Source of the DNA: Acidobacteriota bacterium
GTDB taxonomy: Bacteria > Acidobacteriota > Vicinamibacteria > Vicinamibacterales > CAVVIG01
Length of the DNA: 52,516 nt
Assembly: GCA_018268955.1 (NCBI GenBank)
Contig: JAFDVO010000018.1
Location: 1-52,516, forward strand
Direction of reading: 5' to 3'
The notes under the pieces are model-generated. The model had not been told where the DNA came from. It saw nothing but the letters and a program-made list of their open reading frames with translations, and did not search any database. The stretch's first letter is position 1, and each line of letters starts with the position of its first letter. Shown one piece after another: positions 6,596 to 14,748 of the stretch. The position numbers and the translations under genes were made by a program.

Positions 6596-9010
6596 TCAGA
6601 ACCGATACAGCAGTCGGGCGATCGTCGTCTGGCCCTTGTACGGCCGGTTGCCGTAGCCAAGCGTCAGGCCGCCGAGCCAATCGAGGCGCGGCACGCCGGT
6701 CGCCGGGAAGAAGCCGTTCGGCCCCGGCTCGTCGATGGTGTTCCAGTCGCTGACGTCGAACTTCTCGAAGTAGTAGCCGACGGCGACGCCGACCTTGCGC
6801 GTGAAGTAGTACTTCACGTCGGCGCTGATGCGATTCCACTTGTTCGTCACGTTGGGCAGCGGGATGAACTGGCCGAGCGCGGCAAGGCCGGCAATGCGTG
6901 GCCCACCGAAGCCGAAGCCGTTGTCCGAATCGCTGTAATCCCACGCGAGCCGGATGTCCGTGTTCCGGATGGCGCGCAGGAAGTCGACGTAGGCGCTGGC
7001 ATTCGTCATGTCATCGGTGTTGTCCAGCGTCCAGTCGCGCGCCGGGTCGGTCCACGACGGGTCGGGCGGCGGGTTCGCGTTGCGCGAGCGCTGGAACGAG
7101 CCGAACGAGTCGCGGCCGTAGCTGGCGCCAGCGGCGATCACGTCGCTCGGATGCGCGTTCAGCCCCACGGTCCATCCGGTGATCTTCTGCTTCTGCAGGC
7201 CGAATAGCTCACCCGGTCGGCTCACCGGTGCCGACGCATCGGGCAGGTACTTGTCGCGTCCTCCCGTGAACTGCACGAACGCGTCGACCGTGTCCATCGG
7301 CATGACCGTGAGGACCACTGAGCCACGCACGCGGTCGCGGTCCGCCTCGTCGAAATACCGCAGCGTCGGCTGCGTACCGCCAGGCCCGGTGATCGGGTCT
7401 GCCTCGTCGTTGCCCGACTCTGCCTCCACGAACCCGGTTCCGCGACGCCGGCCCGTGTCGACGCTGGCGCGGAGGGACACGAAGCGGTTGGAGTAGGCGT
7501 CGTAGGAGGCACGGAAGATGTGCTCGCCGACATCGGCGAACCCGCGGCCGTGCCGCTCGATGGCCTCATGGCCGTATCCCACGCGCAGGGTCCCGAGGTT
7601 GCCAGGAGTGAACGCCACGTTGGCGTCGAAGATGTGGCGTGAGTTGTCGAACTGCGGCGAGTACCCCTCCGGATTCTCCTCGGGAACCGCGTCGAAGCGG
7701 ACATACTCGGTCGCGTCGAAGATCGGCGTGCGCACATCACGCTTGTTGTACCGGTAGCGGACCGTGACGTTCACCGCGCGCCACGGGCGCGAGCTGAAGT
7801 TCAACAGCGTGTTGAGCCCGCGCGCGTCGGCCTGCGCCGTCGTCCGCGGGAGCGTGGCGAGATGCGGGAAGGCGGCAAACACCGCGGGCGAATTGATGAC
7901 GCTGTTGATCGTCCACGGGATGAGCGCCTCGTTCTGCTTCTGCTGCGTCATCTGGACGGTGCCGTTCACCGTCGTGCGCGACCACAGCTTGCGCATGCCG
8001 GTCGCGCTCACGACCTGCATGGTGTTCGACGGGGCCAGCGCCATGCGCCCCTTGCCTGGACCGTTGCCGTTGCTGTACCCGCTCACGTCATACGGCCCGT
8101 TTGGCGGCAGCAGGCCGTTGTTGTAGTCCGTGAGGAAGATCGGGTTGTCCCACGTGAGGCTCGTGTACTTGTTGTTGAACCAAGAGCCATCCCAGCCCAG
8201 ACGGAACATGCTCCGGGCGTTGTTCCACGAGGCGCCGAGCGACACGTCGTTCGTCCGCTGGTCGATCGGTTGCGGCACGTCCACCGCGTTGTTGAATGCG
8301 AAGGAGGCGCCCCACGGCTGTTCGCCCGTCCGCTTCGTCGACGTGAAGCGACCGTCGACCCCGACGTTCGCGGTCAGGTCGAAGATGCCCGAGAGGCTCG
8401 CCACGTTGCGGACGGTGCGCAGCTCGAACTGCTCCGCGAGGCTGTTGTAGATGGAGCGGTTGGCCTTGGCGAGGTTCGCCTGGGCGATCGTGCTGCAGGC
8501 GGCGGGCGGCGCCCCTGGCGCACAGGGCACGCCGACGGCGGTCCCGTCGTTCGTCGCGAAGGTCGGTCCCTGCACCGCGCGCTGGGCGTTGTCGTCCAGC
8601 GTCAGCGTGCTGCCGTCGCGCATGTAGGGCGTGCGGGTCATGAAGCTGTAGTTCAGCGGCATGCCCGTGAAGGTGAAGTCGAACCAGGCGCGTGCGCCGC
8701 GGTAGCTCGCAGCATAGCGCTGGTCGCGGAACCCGGCCTTGCGCAGCGACGCGTCGAACATGTACGACTCAGTCTGCCGGCTGAATCGCAGGTTCGAGAA
8801 GACGCCGTTCCGGTCGTCCCGGTAGCGCTGGTAACGGGCTTCGTCACCGTCGATGCCGGACACCTGCGCGCCGACTTCGACCTCGCCCGATTCCGGTCCG
8901 TTCGCGGCACCCGCCGGGGTCGCGCTGGACGTCTGTGTCTGCGGCTGCGCCCACCCGCCGTGAGAGACGAGCAGGAGCGCCGCCGCCATCGAGAGCACTC
9001 GGTATCGCAT
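6596..9010 (-). CDS. MtrB/PioB-type outer-membrane beta-barrel of an electron conduit
   Basis: This 804-residue protein has a signal peptide ending near residue 22 (VSHGGWAQ). The rest is a long series of alternating, aromatic-rich beta strands with Asn/Asp-rich turns, ending in ARLLYRF with the terminal Phe typical of outer-membrane barrels. In the MtrB/PioB family the barrel sheathes a decaheme cytochrome and carries electrons across the outer membrane. The partner cytochrome gene lies 12 nt upstream, and its stop overlaps this gene's AGGAGGAG ribosome site. The only cysteines I see are in a loop near residue 165 (GVPCAPGAPPAAC); the N-terminal CxxC of Shewanella MtrB is absent. Confidence 0.88.
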   Translation of the reverse strand: MRYRVLSMAAALLLVSHGGWAQPQTQTSSATPAGAANGPESGEVEVGAQVSGIDGDEARYQRYRDDRNGVFSNLRFSRQTESYMFDASLRKAGFRDQRYAASYRGARAWFDFTFTGMPLNYSFMTRTPYMRDGSTLTLDDNAQRAVQGPTFATNDGTAVGVPCAPGAPPAACSTIAQANLAKANRSIYNSLAEQFELRTVRNVASLSGIFDLTANVGVDGRFTSTKRTGEQPWGASFAFNNAVDVPQPIDQRTNDVSLGASWNNARSMFRLGWDGSWFNNKYTSLTWDNPIFLTDYNNGLLPPNGPYDVSGYSNGNGPGKGRMALAPSNTMQVVSATGMRKLWSRTTVNGTVQMTQQKQNEALIPWTINSVINSPAVFAAFPHLATLPRTTAQADARGLNTLLNFSSRPWRAVNVTVRYRYNKRDVRTPIFDATEYVRFDAVPEENPEGYSPQFDNSRHIFDANVAFTPGNLGTLRVGYGHEAIERHGRGFADVGEHIFRASYDAYSNRFVSLRASVDTGRRRGTGFVEAESGNDEADPITGPGGTQPTLRYFDEADRDRVRGSVVLTVMPMDTVDAFVQFTGGRDKYLPDASAPVSRPGELFGLQKQKITGWTVGLNAHPSDVIAAGASYGRDSFGSFQRSRNANPPPDPSWTDPARDWTLDNTDDMTNASAYVDFLRAIRNTDIRLAWDYSDSDNGFGFGGPRIAGLAALGQFIPLPNVTNKWNRISADVKYYFTRKVGVAVGYYFEKFDVSDWNTIDEPGPNGFFPATGVPRLDWLGGLTLGYGNRPYKGQTTIARLLYRF

Positions 9011-9022
9011 GCGGTTCTCCTC

Positions 9023-9997
9023 CTAGCGCAGCAGCGCCTTGCCCGACGGGGCATTCGATCCGTGGATCTGCGTGTGGCAGTTGGTGCAGGCACGGCCGAA
9101 CATCTTGTTGGCGTTCGAACTGTTCAGCAGCTGATACCCGTCGTAGACCGTTGGAGGATGCCGCGAGGTCACGTGGCAGCGCTGGCAGAGGAACGGCTGC
9201 TTGCTGACCAGCATGCGATCGTTGTTCGACCCATGCGGGTCATGGCAGGTGATGCAGCTCTCGCTGACCGGCGCATGCTCCCAGAGGTACGGCCCGCGCT
9301 TGTCCGCGTGGCAACTCGTGCAGCTCTCATCGATCGTCGTGCCGGCCTTGAGGAGGCGCACGTTGGTCGAGCCGTGGACGTTATGGCACGACGAGCAGGT
9401 CAGGCTGCCCTCGCGCACCGGCATGTGGCTGAAGCGGTGCTGCCGCGTGACCACCGAACGGTGGCAGGTGCTGCACAGCTCCACCTGGGTGCGCGCGACC
9501 AGCTGCGGCTCGCCCTTCGGGTTGTGAACGCTATGGCACGTCGCGCAGCTCACGTTGCGCTGGTCGTGCGCGCTGCCCTCCCACAACGCGTGTGACGACC
9601 GCGTGTGGCAGGTCGTGCACGTCGCGGTGACCTCGTCCGGGTTCTTCGCGTTCAGCCGCCGGATCAGGGTCGGGTCGCCGCTCTCCGCATGTGCCTTGCC
9701 GGGGCCGTGACAGCTCTCGCAGCCGTGCGTCGCCTTCGGCGTCTTCGCATTCGCGACCAGCGCATGTGCGCCGCCGTACTGCTGGGTGTCGTGGCACCCG
9801 ATGCAGGTTTGCTCACCGACGTACTCGCCGCCCGTGTCCGCCGCCGGCCGTGCCGCGGGCTGCTGCCCTGCCTGGGGCTGGGGCGGCTTCGGCATCGGCG
9901 GACTGCCTGCCACGACGGTCCGCTCGGTGACCAGCAGTGGAAGAGCGAGTACCACCGCGGCCAGTCCTCCGGTGATGCTGTTCCAGTTCAACGCCAT
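9023..9997 (-). CDS. Decaheme c-type cytochrome (MtrA/PioA/DmsE type)
   Basis: This 324-residue protein has an N-terminal hydrophobic signal or anchor (about residues 9-23), a Pro/Gln/Ala-rich linker, and ten CxxCH heme sites beginning at residues 65, 93, 127, 151, 175, 201, 226, 248, 271 and 304. Ten hemes in about 330 residues is the layout of MtrA/PioA/DmsE periplasmic electron carriers, which insert into an MtrB/PioB barrel; that barrel is encoded immediately downstream. The ATG follows AAGGAG with five-base spacing. No extracellular MtrC/OmcA-like cytochrome is present. Direction of flow (metal reduction or oxidation of an external donor) cannot be read from the sequence. Confidence 0.95.
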   Translation of the reverse strand: MALNWNSITGGLAAVVLALPLLVTERTVVAGSPPMPKPPQPQAGQQPAARPAADTGGEYVGEQTCIGCHDTQQYGGAHALVANAKTPKATHGCESCHGPGKAHAESGDPTLIRRLNAKNPDEVTATCTTCHTRSSHALWEGSAHDQRNVSCATCHSVHNPKGEPQLVARTQVELCSTCHRSVVTRQHRFSHMPVREGSLTCSSCHNVHGSTNVRLLKAGTTIDESCTSCHADKRGPYLWEHAPVSESCITCHDPHGSNNDRMLVSKQPFLCQRCHVTSRHPPTVYDGYQLLNSSNANKMFGRACTNCHTQIHGSNAPSGKALLR

Positions 9998-10050
9998 GTC
10001 CGCTCCTTCGCGCGACGTACCGTGTAGGTCAGATGACGACAGCGCGGGAT

Positions 10051-10070
10051 GCGCGCGCCTCAGCGCGCGG
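10051..10070 (-). promoter_or_regulatory. GC hairpin in decaheme operon leader region
   Basis: A seven-base stem of alternating CG (CGCGCGC with GCGCGCG) closes on the loop CTCA. It lies 54-73 nt upstream of the decaheme start codon. It could be a leader hairpin or part of the bidirectional control region; no T-tract follows. Confidence 0.3.
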
Positions 10071-10150
10071 TTCGATTAGCAAGCAGCGCACCCGCGCGCA
10101 CCTGCCGCGCAGGCGAGCGAGGTCAGCGGGCGGAGGTGTAGGGCGGAGGT

Positions 10151-10220
10151 TGGAGGTTGGAGGTTGGAGGTTGGAGGTTGGAGGTTGGAGGTTGGAGGTT
10201 GGAGGTTGGAGGTTGGAGGT
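10151..10220. repeat. Heptanucleotide tandem array, 10 x TGGAGGT
   Basis: Ten uninterrupted copies of TGGAGGT are flanked by one-mismatch copies (CGGAGGT on the left, CGGACGC degenerating on the right). The array lies between the start codons of the divergent decaheme cytochrome (9997) and multicopper oxidase (10323). Copy number could change by slippage, altering promoter spacing by 7 nt steps. The remaining sequence of this 325-nt gap holds only the hairpin at 10051 and the -10-like box at 10311. Confidence 0.95.
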
Positions 10221-10310
10221 CGGACGCTGGAAGTGGCGAAGGGGCATCCGACGTCGCGGACACGGCTCCGCTAACGGCTTGGCCGCAGAGCCAACGGTCG
10301 CGCTTGGGCG

Positions 10311-10316
10311 CATAAT
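10311..10316 (+). promoter_or_regulatory. Candidate -10 box for multicopper oxidase
   Basis: CATAAT lies six bases before the ATG at 10323. No Shine-Dalgarno sequence precedes that ATG, so transcription from this box would give a leaderless mRNA. A -35 match at normal spacing is not evident. Confidence 0.45.
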
Positions 10317-10322
10317 GGCGTC

Positions 10323-11861
10323 ATGCATCGCCGAGAGCTGCTCCGCCTGTTAGGTGTCTCTCCTCTCGCGGCCCTCGCGGGAAGTGCCGGCCTGATCGAG
10401 TCGGCTCACGCGCAGGAGACACCCGATGTCGAACTCGAACTGACCGCCGCGCCGGCGGAGGTGCCGATCCTTGCGGGTCCGCCAACGAAGCTCTGGCGCT
10501 ACTCGGCGCGGGTCGTCCGTGGTCCGGCGTCGACGGTCCAGCCGCTCGAGGGGTCGTACCTTGGGCCGGCGCTGCGCTTCACCCGTGGGCAGCGCGTGCG
10601 CGTCCGCTTCCGGAACCAGCTGCCCGAGCCGTCCATCGTGCATTGGCATGGGCTCGATGTGCCCGAGAAGGCGGATGGGCATCCGCGGCTCGCGGTCCAG
10701 TCCGGTGCGGAGTACGTCTACGACTTCCAGGTCGTGAACCGCGCGGGTATGAGTTGGTACCACCCGCACCCACACATGCGCACCGCGTGGCAGGCCTATC
10801 ACGGGATGGCCGGCCCGATCTTCATCACGGATCCCGAAGAGGCTGCGCTCGGATTGCCGTCGGGCGATGGCGAGCTGATCTTCGCGCTTCAGGATCGACG
10901 GTTCGATGCCGCCAACCAGTTCGTCTACGCGCGCAGCGGTCAGGGCGGCATGGGCCGAGGCGGGATGGGCGGCGGGATGATGGGCCGCATGGACGTGATG
11001 AACGGCTGGCTCGGCGACCGCATGCTCGTGAGCGGGCGCATTCAGCCGACCGTCGACGTGGACCGCCGCACCTACCGCGTGCGATTCCTCAACGGCTCGA
11101 ATGCGCGCATCTACAAGCTCGCTTGGAGCCATCAGGCGCCGTTCACGATCATCGGGAACGACGGCGGGCTCTTCGGCGCTCCGCGTACGCAGCGCTTCCT
11201 CACGCTCGCACCGGGGCAACGCGCCGACGTCCTGCTGGACCTGTCGGATGTGGCTGCGGGTACCGACGTCCAGCTGCAGAGTGCGGCCTATCCCGCGGAC
11301 GCCGTCGGGCACGCCGGGATGATGGAGCAGGCGGTCCCTGTCCCCTACGGCGCACCACTCGCGCTTGCCACGCTGCGCGTCTCCTCGCGCCGCGGCCCCA
11401 GGTTCACCCCACCCGCGACCCTCTCGGCTGACACGTTCCGCCCAGCGACGTCAGCCCCCGTCCGCCGCGTGCCGCTCACGTTCCGGCAGATGAACTGGTT
11501 CATCGACGGTCGGACGTTCGAGATGGACGCGGTGGCTCCGGAGGAGACGGTGGTAGCGGGCTCGACGCACATCTGGGAGTTCGCCAACCAGCCTGGCGGG
11601 ATGGGCATGGCCATGGCGCACCCGATGCACCTGCACGGCCGGCACTTCCGCGTGCTTTCCCGCACAGGCGCCGAGGGTAACCCGCTACGGGAAGGGATTC
11701 ACGATCAGGGCTGGACCGACACGGTGCTCGTCCTGCCGGGCGAGACCGTGCGGGTCCAGGTGACGTTCTCTGAGTATCCGGGGTTGTTCCTCTATCACTG
11801 CCACAACCTCGAGCACGAGGACATGGGGATGATGAGGAACTTCAGAATCGCGAATCGCTAA
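10323..11861 (+). CDS. Multicopper oxidase with Met-rich insert
   Basis: This 512-residue exported oxidase has a Tat-like leader (HRRELLRLLG, cleavage near residue 31) and three cupredoxin domains. All copper motifs are present: HWHG (107-110), WYHPHPH (145-151), HPMHLHGRHF (433-442) and YHCHNLEHEDMGMM (491-504), with the type 1 Cys at 493. A Gly/Met-rich stretch lies at about 207-226, as in copper- or metal-oxidising members such as CueO. The gene is divergent from the decaheme conduit. Candidate roles are Cu(I), Fe(II) or Mn(II) oxidation; sequence alone does not decide. The TAA stop falls inside a heptamer repeat that also encodes the last residues (RIANR). Confidence 0.92.
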   Translation: MHRRELLRLLGVSPLAALAGSAGLIESAHAQETPDVELELTAAPAEVPILAGPPTKLWRYSARVVRGPASTVQPLEGSYLGPALRFTRGQRVRVRFRNQLPEPSIVHWHGLDVPEKADGHPRLAVQSGAEYVYDFQVVNRAGMSWYHPHPHMRTAWQAYHGMAGPIFITDPEEAALGLPSGDGELIFALQDRRFDAANQFVYARSGQGGMGRGGMGGGMMGRMDVMNGWLGDRMLVSGRIQPTVDVDRRTYRVRFLNGSNARIYKLAWSHQAPFTIIGNDGGLFGAPRTQRFLTLAPGQRADVLLDLSDVAAGTDVQLQSAAYPADAVGHAGMMEQAVPVPYGAPLALATLRVSSRRGPRFTPPATLSADTFRPATSAPVRRVPLTFRQMNWFIDGRTFEMDAVAPEETVVAGSTHIWEFANQPGGMGMAMAHPMHLHGRHFRVLSRTGAEGNPLREGIHDQGWTDTVLVLPGETVRVQVTFSEYPGLFLYHCHNLEHEDMGMMRNFRIANR

Positions 11862-12045
11862 TTGCTAATCGCTAAAGCAAACGCTTGAGGCTGATCGCCA
11901 AACGCCAAAGGCCAAACGCTAGCGGCAACCGCGTTTCCGTCTAGCATTCCGCCTTTAGCATTTCCCTTTAGCATTTCGCCTTTGACATTTCGCCTTTAGC
12001 ACTTCCGTTTAGCATTTCGCCTTTAGCATTCCGCATTTCCCTGCG
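11845..12045. repeat. Composite period-7 repeat tract
   Basis: From 11845 come GAATCGC, GAATCGC, TAATTGC, TAATCGC and TAAAGC. From 11896 come CGCCAAA, CGCCAAA, GGCCAAA and CGCTAGC. From about 11940 to 12045 the same kind of heptamers appear on the other strand (AAATGCT, AAAGGCG and variants). The two halves therefore have opposite orientation. The tract supplies the stop codon of the multicopper oxidase (11859-11861) and of the hypothetical gene on the minus strand (12009-12011). It otherwise fills the 147-nt gap between them. Confidence 0.85.
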
Positions 12046-12374
12046 TCTGCGCGGCGTGCGAGCTCGTCGAACAGCGACGGGACGGTGTGCCGCCGGAGCA
12101 CGCAGACGAGCAGCCGGGGCTCACCGCCCTCCGCCCAGTCGTGGGGCACATCACCCGACAGCAGCGACTCGGACGACACGTACCCATGCACGAGCGGGCG
12201 GGGCGCACCGGCAGGCTGGTGCCAGTGCACGTCTTCTAGCGCATACAGCGGGACCAGCGCCTTGCGCCAGCCGTTCCATTCACGCTGGACCACGACGAGG
12301 ATCGGGCTTGGGGCAGGCGCTGCGGACGGCAGCGCGGGCAACATCTCGGCGGAAGTGGCAATGAGTGCGTCCAT
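12009..12374 (-). CDS. Hypothetical protein, C-terminus inside repeat
   Basis: This 121-residue ORF encodes a mixed alpha/beta protein with a central strand ILVVVQREWNGW and a Trp/His-rich loop (DVHWHQPAGAP). I do not recognise it. The last ten or so residues (KCGMLKAKC) and the stop codon come from the heptamer tract, which suggests the original 3' end was replaced or extended by the repeat. No Shine-Dalgarno sequence is evident before the ATG. It lies 54 nt upstream of the kinase-regulator operon's 3' end but is transcribed the same way. It could be a real small gene or a decayed one. Confidence 0.5.
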   Translation of the reverse strand: MDALIATSAEMLPALPSAAPAPSPILVVVQREWNGWRKALVPLYALEDVHWHQPAGAPRPLVHGYVSSESLLSGDVPHDWAEGGEPRLLVCVLRRHTVPSLFDELARRADAGKCGMLKAKC

Positions 12375-12430
12375 GCCCCAAGTAGATACCAGCCGCCCTG
12401 CGCGACACCATCGGGTCGAGACCGGAGAGC

Positions 12431-13069
12431 TCAGACGATCAAGCCTTTACGCACCGCGTAGAGCACGATTTCGGCCGTGTTGTGCAGGTTCAGCTTCTGC
12501 ATCAGGTTGGCGCGGTGGGTCTCGACCGTTGAGAGGCCGAGGTCGAGCAGGTTCGCCACGTCCTTGTTCGACCGTCCCTCGGCGAGGAGCTGGAGGACCT
12601 CCTTCTCACGGTCGGTGAGCAGGTGGTAGGTGTCGGTCAGGCCGCGCTGGCGCAACCGCCGCACGTAGTCCTCGACGAGCACACCCGAGACAGCCGGGCT
12701 GAAGAACGGCTTGCCCGCCGCCACCGACTGCACGGCGGGAATGAGGTCCTCATCGGTCGCGCTCTTCAGCAGGTAGGCGCGTGCGCCTGCTGCGAGCGCG
12801 CGCATGATGTACGACTCGTCCGCATGCACGCTGAGGATGATCACGCCCGGCGCCGGATCCATCTTCTGCGCGCGCGCGGCCACTTCGATGCCGCTCAGCC
12901 GTGGCATCGAGATATCGAGGACCATGAGGTCGGGTCGAAGCTCTTCGCACAGGCGGATCGCCTCGAGGCCGTCCCCTGCCTCGGCCACCACCGTCTCCCC
13001 CGCCGACTCGAGAAGTCCCCGTAATCCTCGCCTGACGATGCTGTGATCGTCAGCCAGCAAGACGCGCAA
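12431..13069 (-). CDS. LuxR/NarL-family response regulator
   Basis: This protein of about 212 residues has a receiver domain (VLLADDHS, acceptor Asp in LMVLDISMP, Thr/Ser in ILSVHAD, Lys in YLLKSA) and a C-terminal GerE/LuxR helix-turn-helix (LLTDREKEVLQLLAEG, then STVETHRANLMQKL). It is the natural partner of the histidine kinase encoded immediately upstream. I choose the TTG at 13069 because AGGAG lies six bases before it and it gives the usual MRVLLADDHS start; the GTG at 13090 lacks a ribosome site. Either start overlaps the kinase 3' end, indicating translational coupling. Confidence 0.9.
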   Translation of the reverse strand: MRVLLADDHSIVRRGLRGLLESAGETVVAEAGDGLEAIRLCEELRPDLMVLDISMPRLSGIEVAARAQKMDPAPGVIILSVHADESYIMRALAAGARAYLLKSATDEDLIPAVQSVAAGKPFFSPAVSGVLVEDYVRRLRQRGLTDTYHLLTDREKEVLQLLAEGRSNKDVANLLDLGLSTVETHRANLMQKLNLHNTAEIVLYAVRKGLIV

Positions 13070-14393
13070 GCGCAGCTCCTTTCCCCTCACGCGCGACCGG
13101 TTCGGGCAGGTGGCAGGTCAGCACCGTCCCGCCATCAGCCGCCCGGCGCGCCAGGCTCACGGTGCCTCCAAGTTCACGCACGCGCTCCTGCATCCCTCGC
13201 AGGCCGAAGCCGCGCCCGCGCTTCGACATGTCGACCCCGACGCCATCGTCGGTCACCGTCACGTGCAGCCCCGTCGCGTCGGCTGCCATCGAGACAGCAA
13301 TGGACTGCGCCCGCGCATGCCGCGCGCAGTTGGTGAGCGCTTCCTGGATGACGCGATAGACGCACGTCCGATACTTGTCCGGCAGCGCGTCGACGTCACC
13401 CACCACCGACAGCTCCACGTCGATCGACGACCGGCGCATGAAGTCACGGACGAGCCACTCGATGGCGGCCTGCAGGCCGAAGTCGTCGAGCATGCTGGGC
13501 CGGAGTCCGAGGGCCAGGTTCCGCACGGTGCTGAACAGCTCGTCCACCAGCTGCTTGCAGCCGGCAGCCGCGGCGGAGACGGCGCTGCCCGCGCCCGCTG
13601 CCCGCTCCAGCCGCCCGAGTTCCATGCGAAGGCCGGTCAACACCTGGGCCACATGGTCGTGCAGCTCGCGCGAGAGGTGCTTCCGCTCTTCTTCCTGGGC
13701 ATTGACCACCTGCTGGGACAGCCGCCGCATCTCGGCTTCAGCCGCATCGGAACGATGTTCGAGGAAGCGCAGCCGCAGCACGACGATGAGCGCGACGCCG
13801 AGCCCGAGCAGCACGGTCTGTCGCCGCAGGCGATCGAGGTCGCTGCGAAGTGCGGCGTGCCGCTGCGCGACCTCGGCGCGCTGCTCGGTCAGGTTGGCGT
13901 CGTTCAGCTCCTCGATCTGCCGCGCGAGCTGCAGCACCGCATCGCGACGCGGAACGACATCGCGCCGCAGGAAGCCGGCGCTGCGCACGATCTTCTCGGC
14001 CGGTGTCCAGTCGAAGAGCGGATCCAGCGCCTGCCAGTAATCCTCGAGCATCGCCTGGAGCGTCGCCATCTCGTGGTCGCGTCCGACGAGCTTCTTCAGG
14101 TCGGCGAGCGACGTCATGTTGTTCTGGCGGAACGCGGCCAGCTGCTCGCGATACTCGGGTGCCCGCTCGCGTGAGATGTCCAGCAGGTAGTCGCGGACGA
14201 AGATCCCGGACAGGTTCACGTCCGAGCGCAGCGCGCGGAGCGTCGCCTCCACGTTGCGGTGGTGGGTATTCAAGTCATCGAGCTGGACGTAGATCTCCTG
14301 CGCACGCCTCGACGAGGCGAGCATCGAGAGCGCGATCAGCGCCACGAGGCTGCCGAGCCCGAGCGCCGCGACAATCCATGTCTTCAACCGCAT
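13050..14393 (-). CDS. HisKA_3 sensor histidine kinase
   Basis: This 447-residue membrane kinase has TM1 (about residues 6-27), a helical periplasmic sensor (about 28-192) with the repeated heptads of four-helix-bundle sensors, and TM2 (about 193-210). A HisKA_3 dimerisation helix carries the phospho-acceptor His245 in SRELHDHVAQVLTGL, and a HATPase_c domain lies at about 340-435 (TVTDDGVGV, GLRGMQERV). GGAGG lies seven bases upstream of the ATG. It overlaps and precedes the LuxR-type regulator gene. The signal sensed is unknown. Confidence 0.9.
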   Translation of the reverse strand: MRLKTWIVAALGLGSLVALIALSMLASSRRAQEIYVQLDDLNTHHRNVEATLRALRSDVNLSGIFVRDYLLDISRERAPEYREQLAAFRQNNMTSLADLKKLVGRDHEMATLQAMLEDYWQALDPLFDWTPAEKIVRSAGFLRRDVVPRRDAVLQLARQIEELNDANLTEQRAEVAQRHAALRSDLDRLRRQTVLLGLGVALIVVLRLRFLEHRSDAAEAEMRRLSQQVVNAQEEERKHLSRELHDHVAQVLTGLRMELGRLERAAGAGSAVSAAAAGCKQLVDELFSTVRNLALGLRPSMLDDFGLQAAIEWLVRDFMRRSSIDVELSVVGDVDALPDKYRTCVYRVIQEALTNCARHARAQSIAVSMAADATGLHVTVTDDGVGVDMSKRGRGFGLRGMQERVRELGGTVSLARRAADGGTVLTCHLPEPVAREGKGAALARLAG

Positions 14394-14656
14394 CACGCCT
14401 CCGGCCCTGCCCGACGTGATGCGGAGGACCCCGTACACTCCGGGCGGCGACTGAGTGCAAGACGACGCCCCGGCGCCCGCCCCCCGACGGTGCCGGGACG
14501 ACGTCTCGCGCCTGACCAGGGCCACGGCCCTGCGTGCACGGGTACCATATCCAAGCTATCTGCCGATTCCCATCCCCCGAACACCCGAGCCTACGGCAGA
14601 GCTCGACCATGCCGCATCAATAACGGCGTCCACCCCACGTGCGGCATCGACACGGG

Positions 14657-14687
14657 ATCTGCAATCTGCAATCTGCAATCGCTAATC
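14657..14687. repeat. Heptamer array, 3 x ATCTGCA plus variant
   Basis: Three perfect ATCTGCA copies are followed by ATCGCTA and a partial copy. The unit is identical to the array at 37201-37235, 22.5 kb away, so at least two loci share the same heptamer. Confidence 0.85.
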
Positions 14688-14733
14688 GGCGGCCGGCAAG
14701 CGCGCCGGGGACGGTCGGATGCAGGCGGACGTC

Positions 14734-14739
14734 TAACCT
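14734..14739 (+). promoter_or_regulatory. Candidate -10 box for CorC-like gene
   Basis: TAACCT (TANNNT type) lies nine bases before the GTG start at 14749. There is no Shine-Dalgarno sequence in the interval, consistent with a leaderless transcript. Confidence 0.3.
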
Positions 14740-14748
14740 GGTGCATAC

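Larger units (their letters stand above)
14394..14748. other. Divergent intergenic region with repeats
   Basis: This 355-nt gap separates the leftward kinase and the rightward CorC-like gene. It contains an 8-bp inverted repeat (ATGCCGCA at 14609, TGCGGCAT at 14640) and the ATCTGCA heptamer array at 14657-14687. A TAACCT box stands nine bases before the rightward GTG. I see no gene in it. Confidence 0.5.

Noticed and set aside
6421..6600. Additional N-terminal coding of the CHASE kinase up to 6944
   Set aside because: The upstream frame runs into the antisense of the porin gene and a terminator-type hairpin; homology begins at about 6422.
7862..9595. 577-codon open frame antisense to the porin and cytochrome genes
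   Set aside because: Spans two genes with strong heme and barrel evidence; its own translation is Arg/Val-rich with no domain or ribosome site.
10151..10220. CRISPR array
   Set aside because: Units are contiguous seven-mers without spacers, and no cas gene is present.
10029..10328. Minus-strand ORF with PTSNLQP repeats
   Set aside because: Direct translation of the TGGAGGT array; not a repeat protein.
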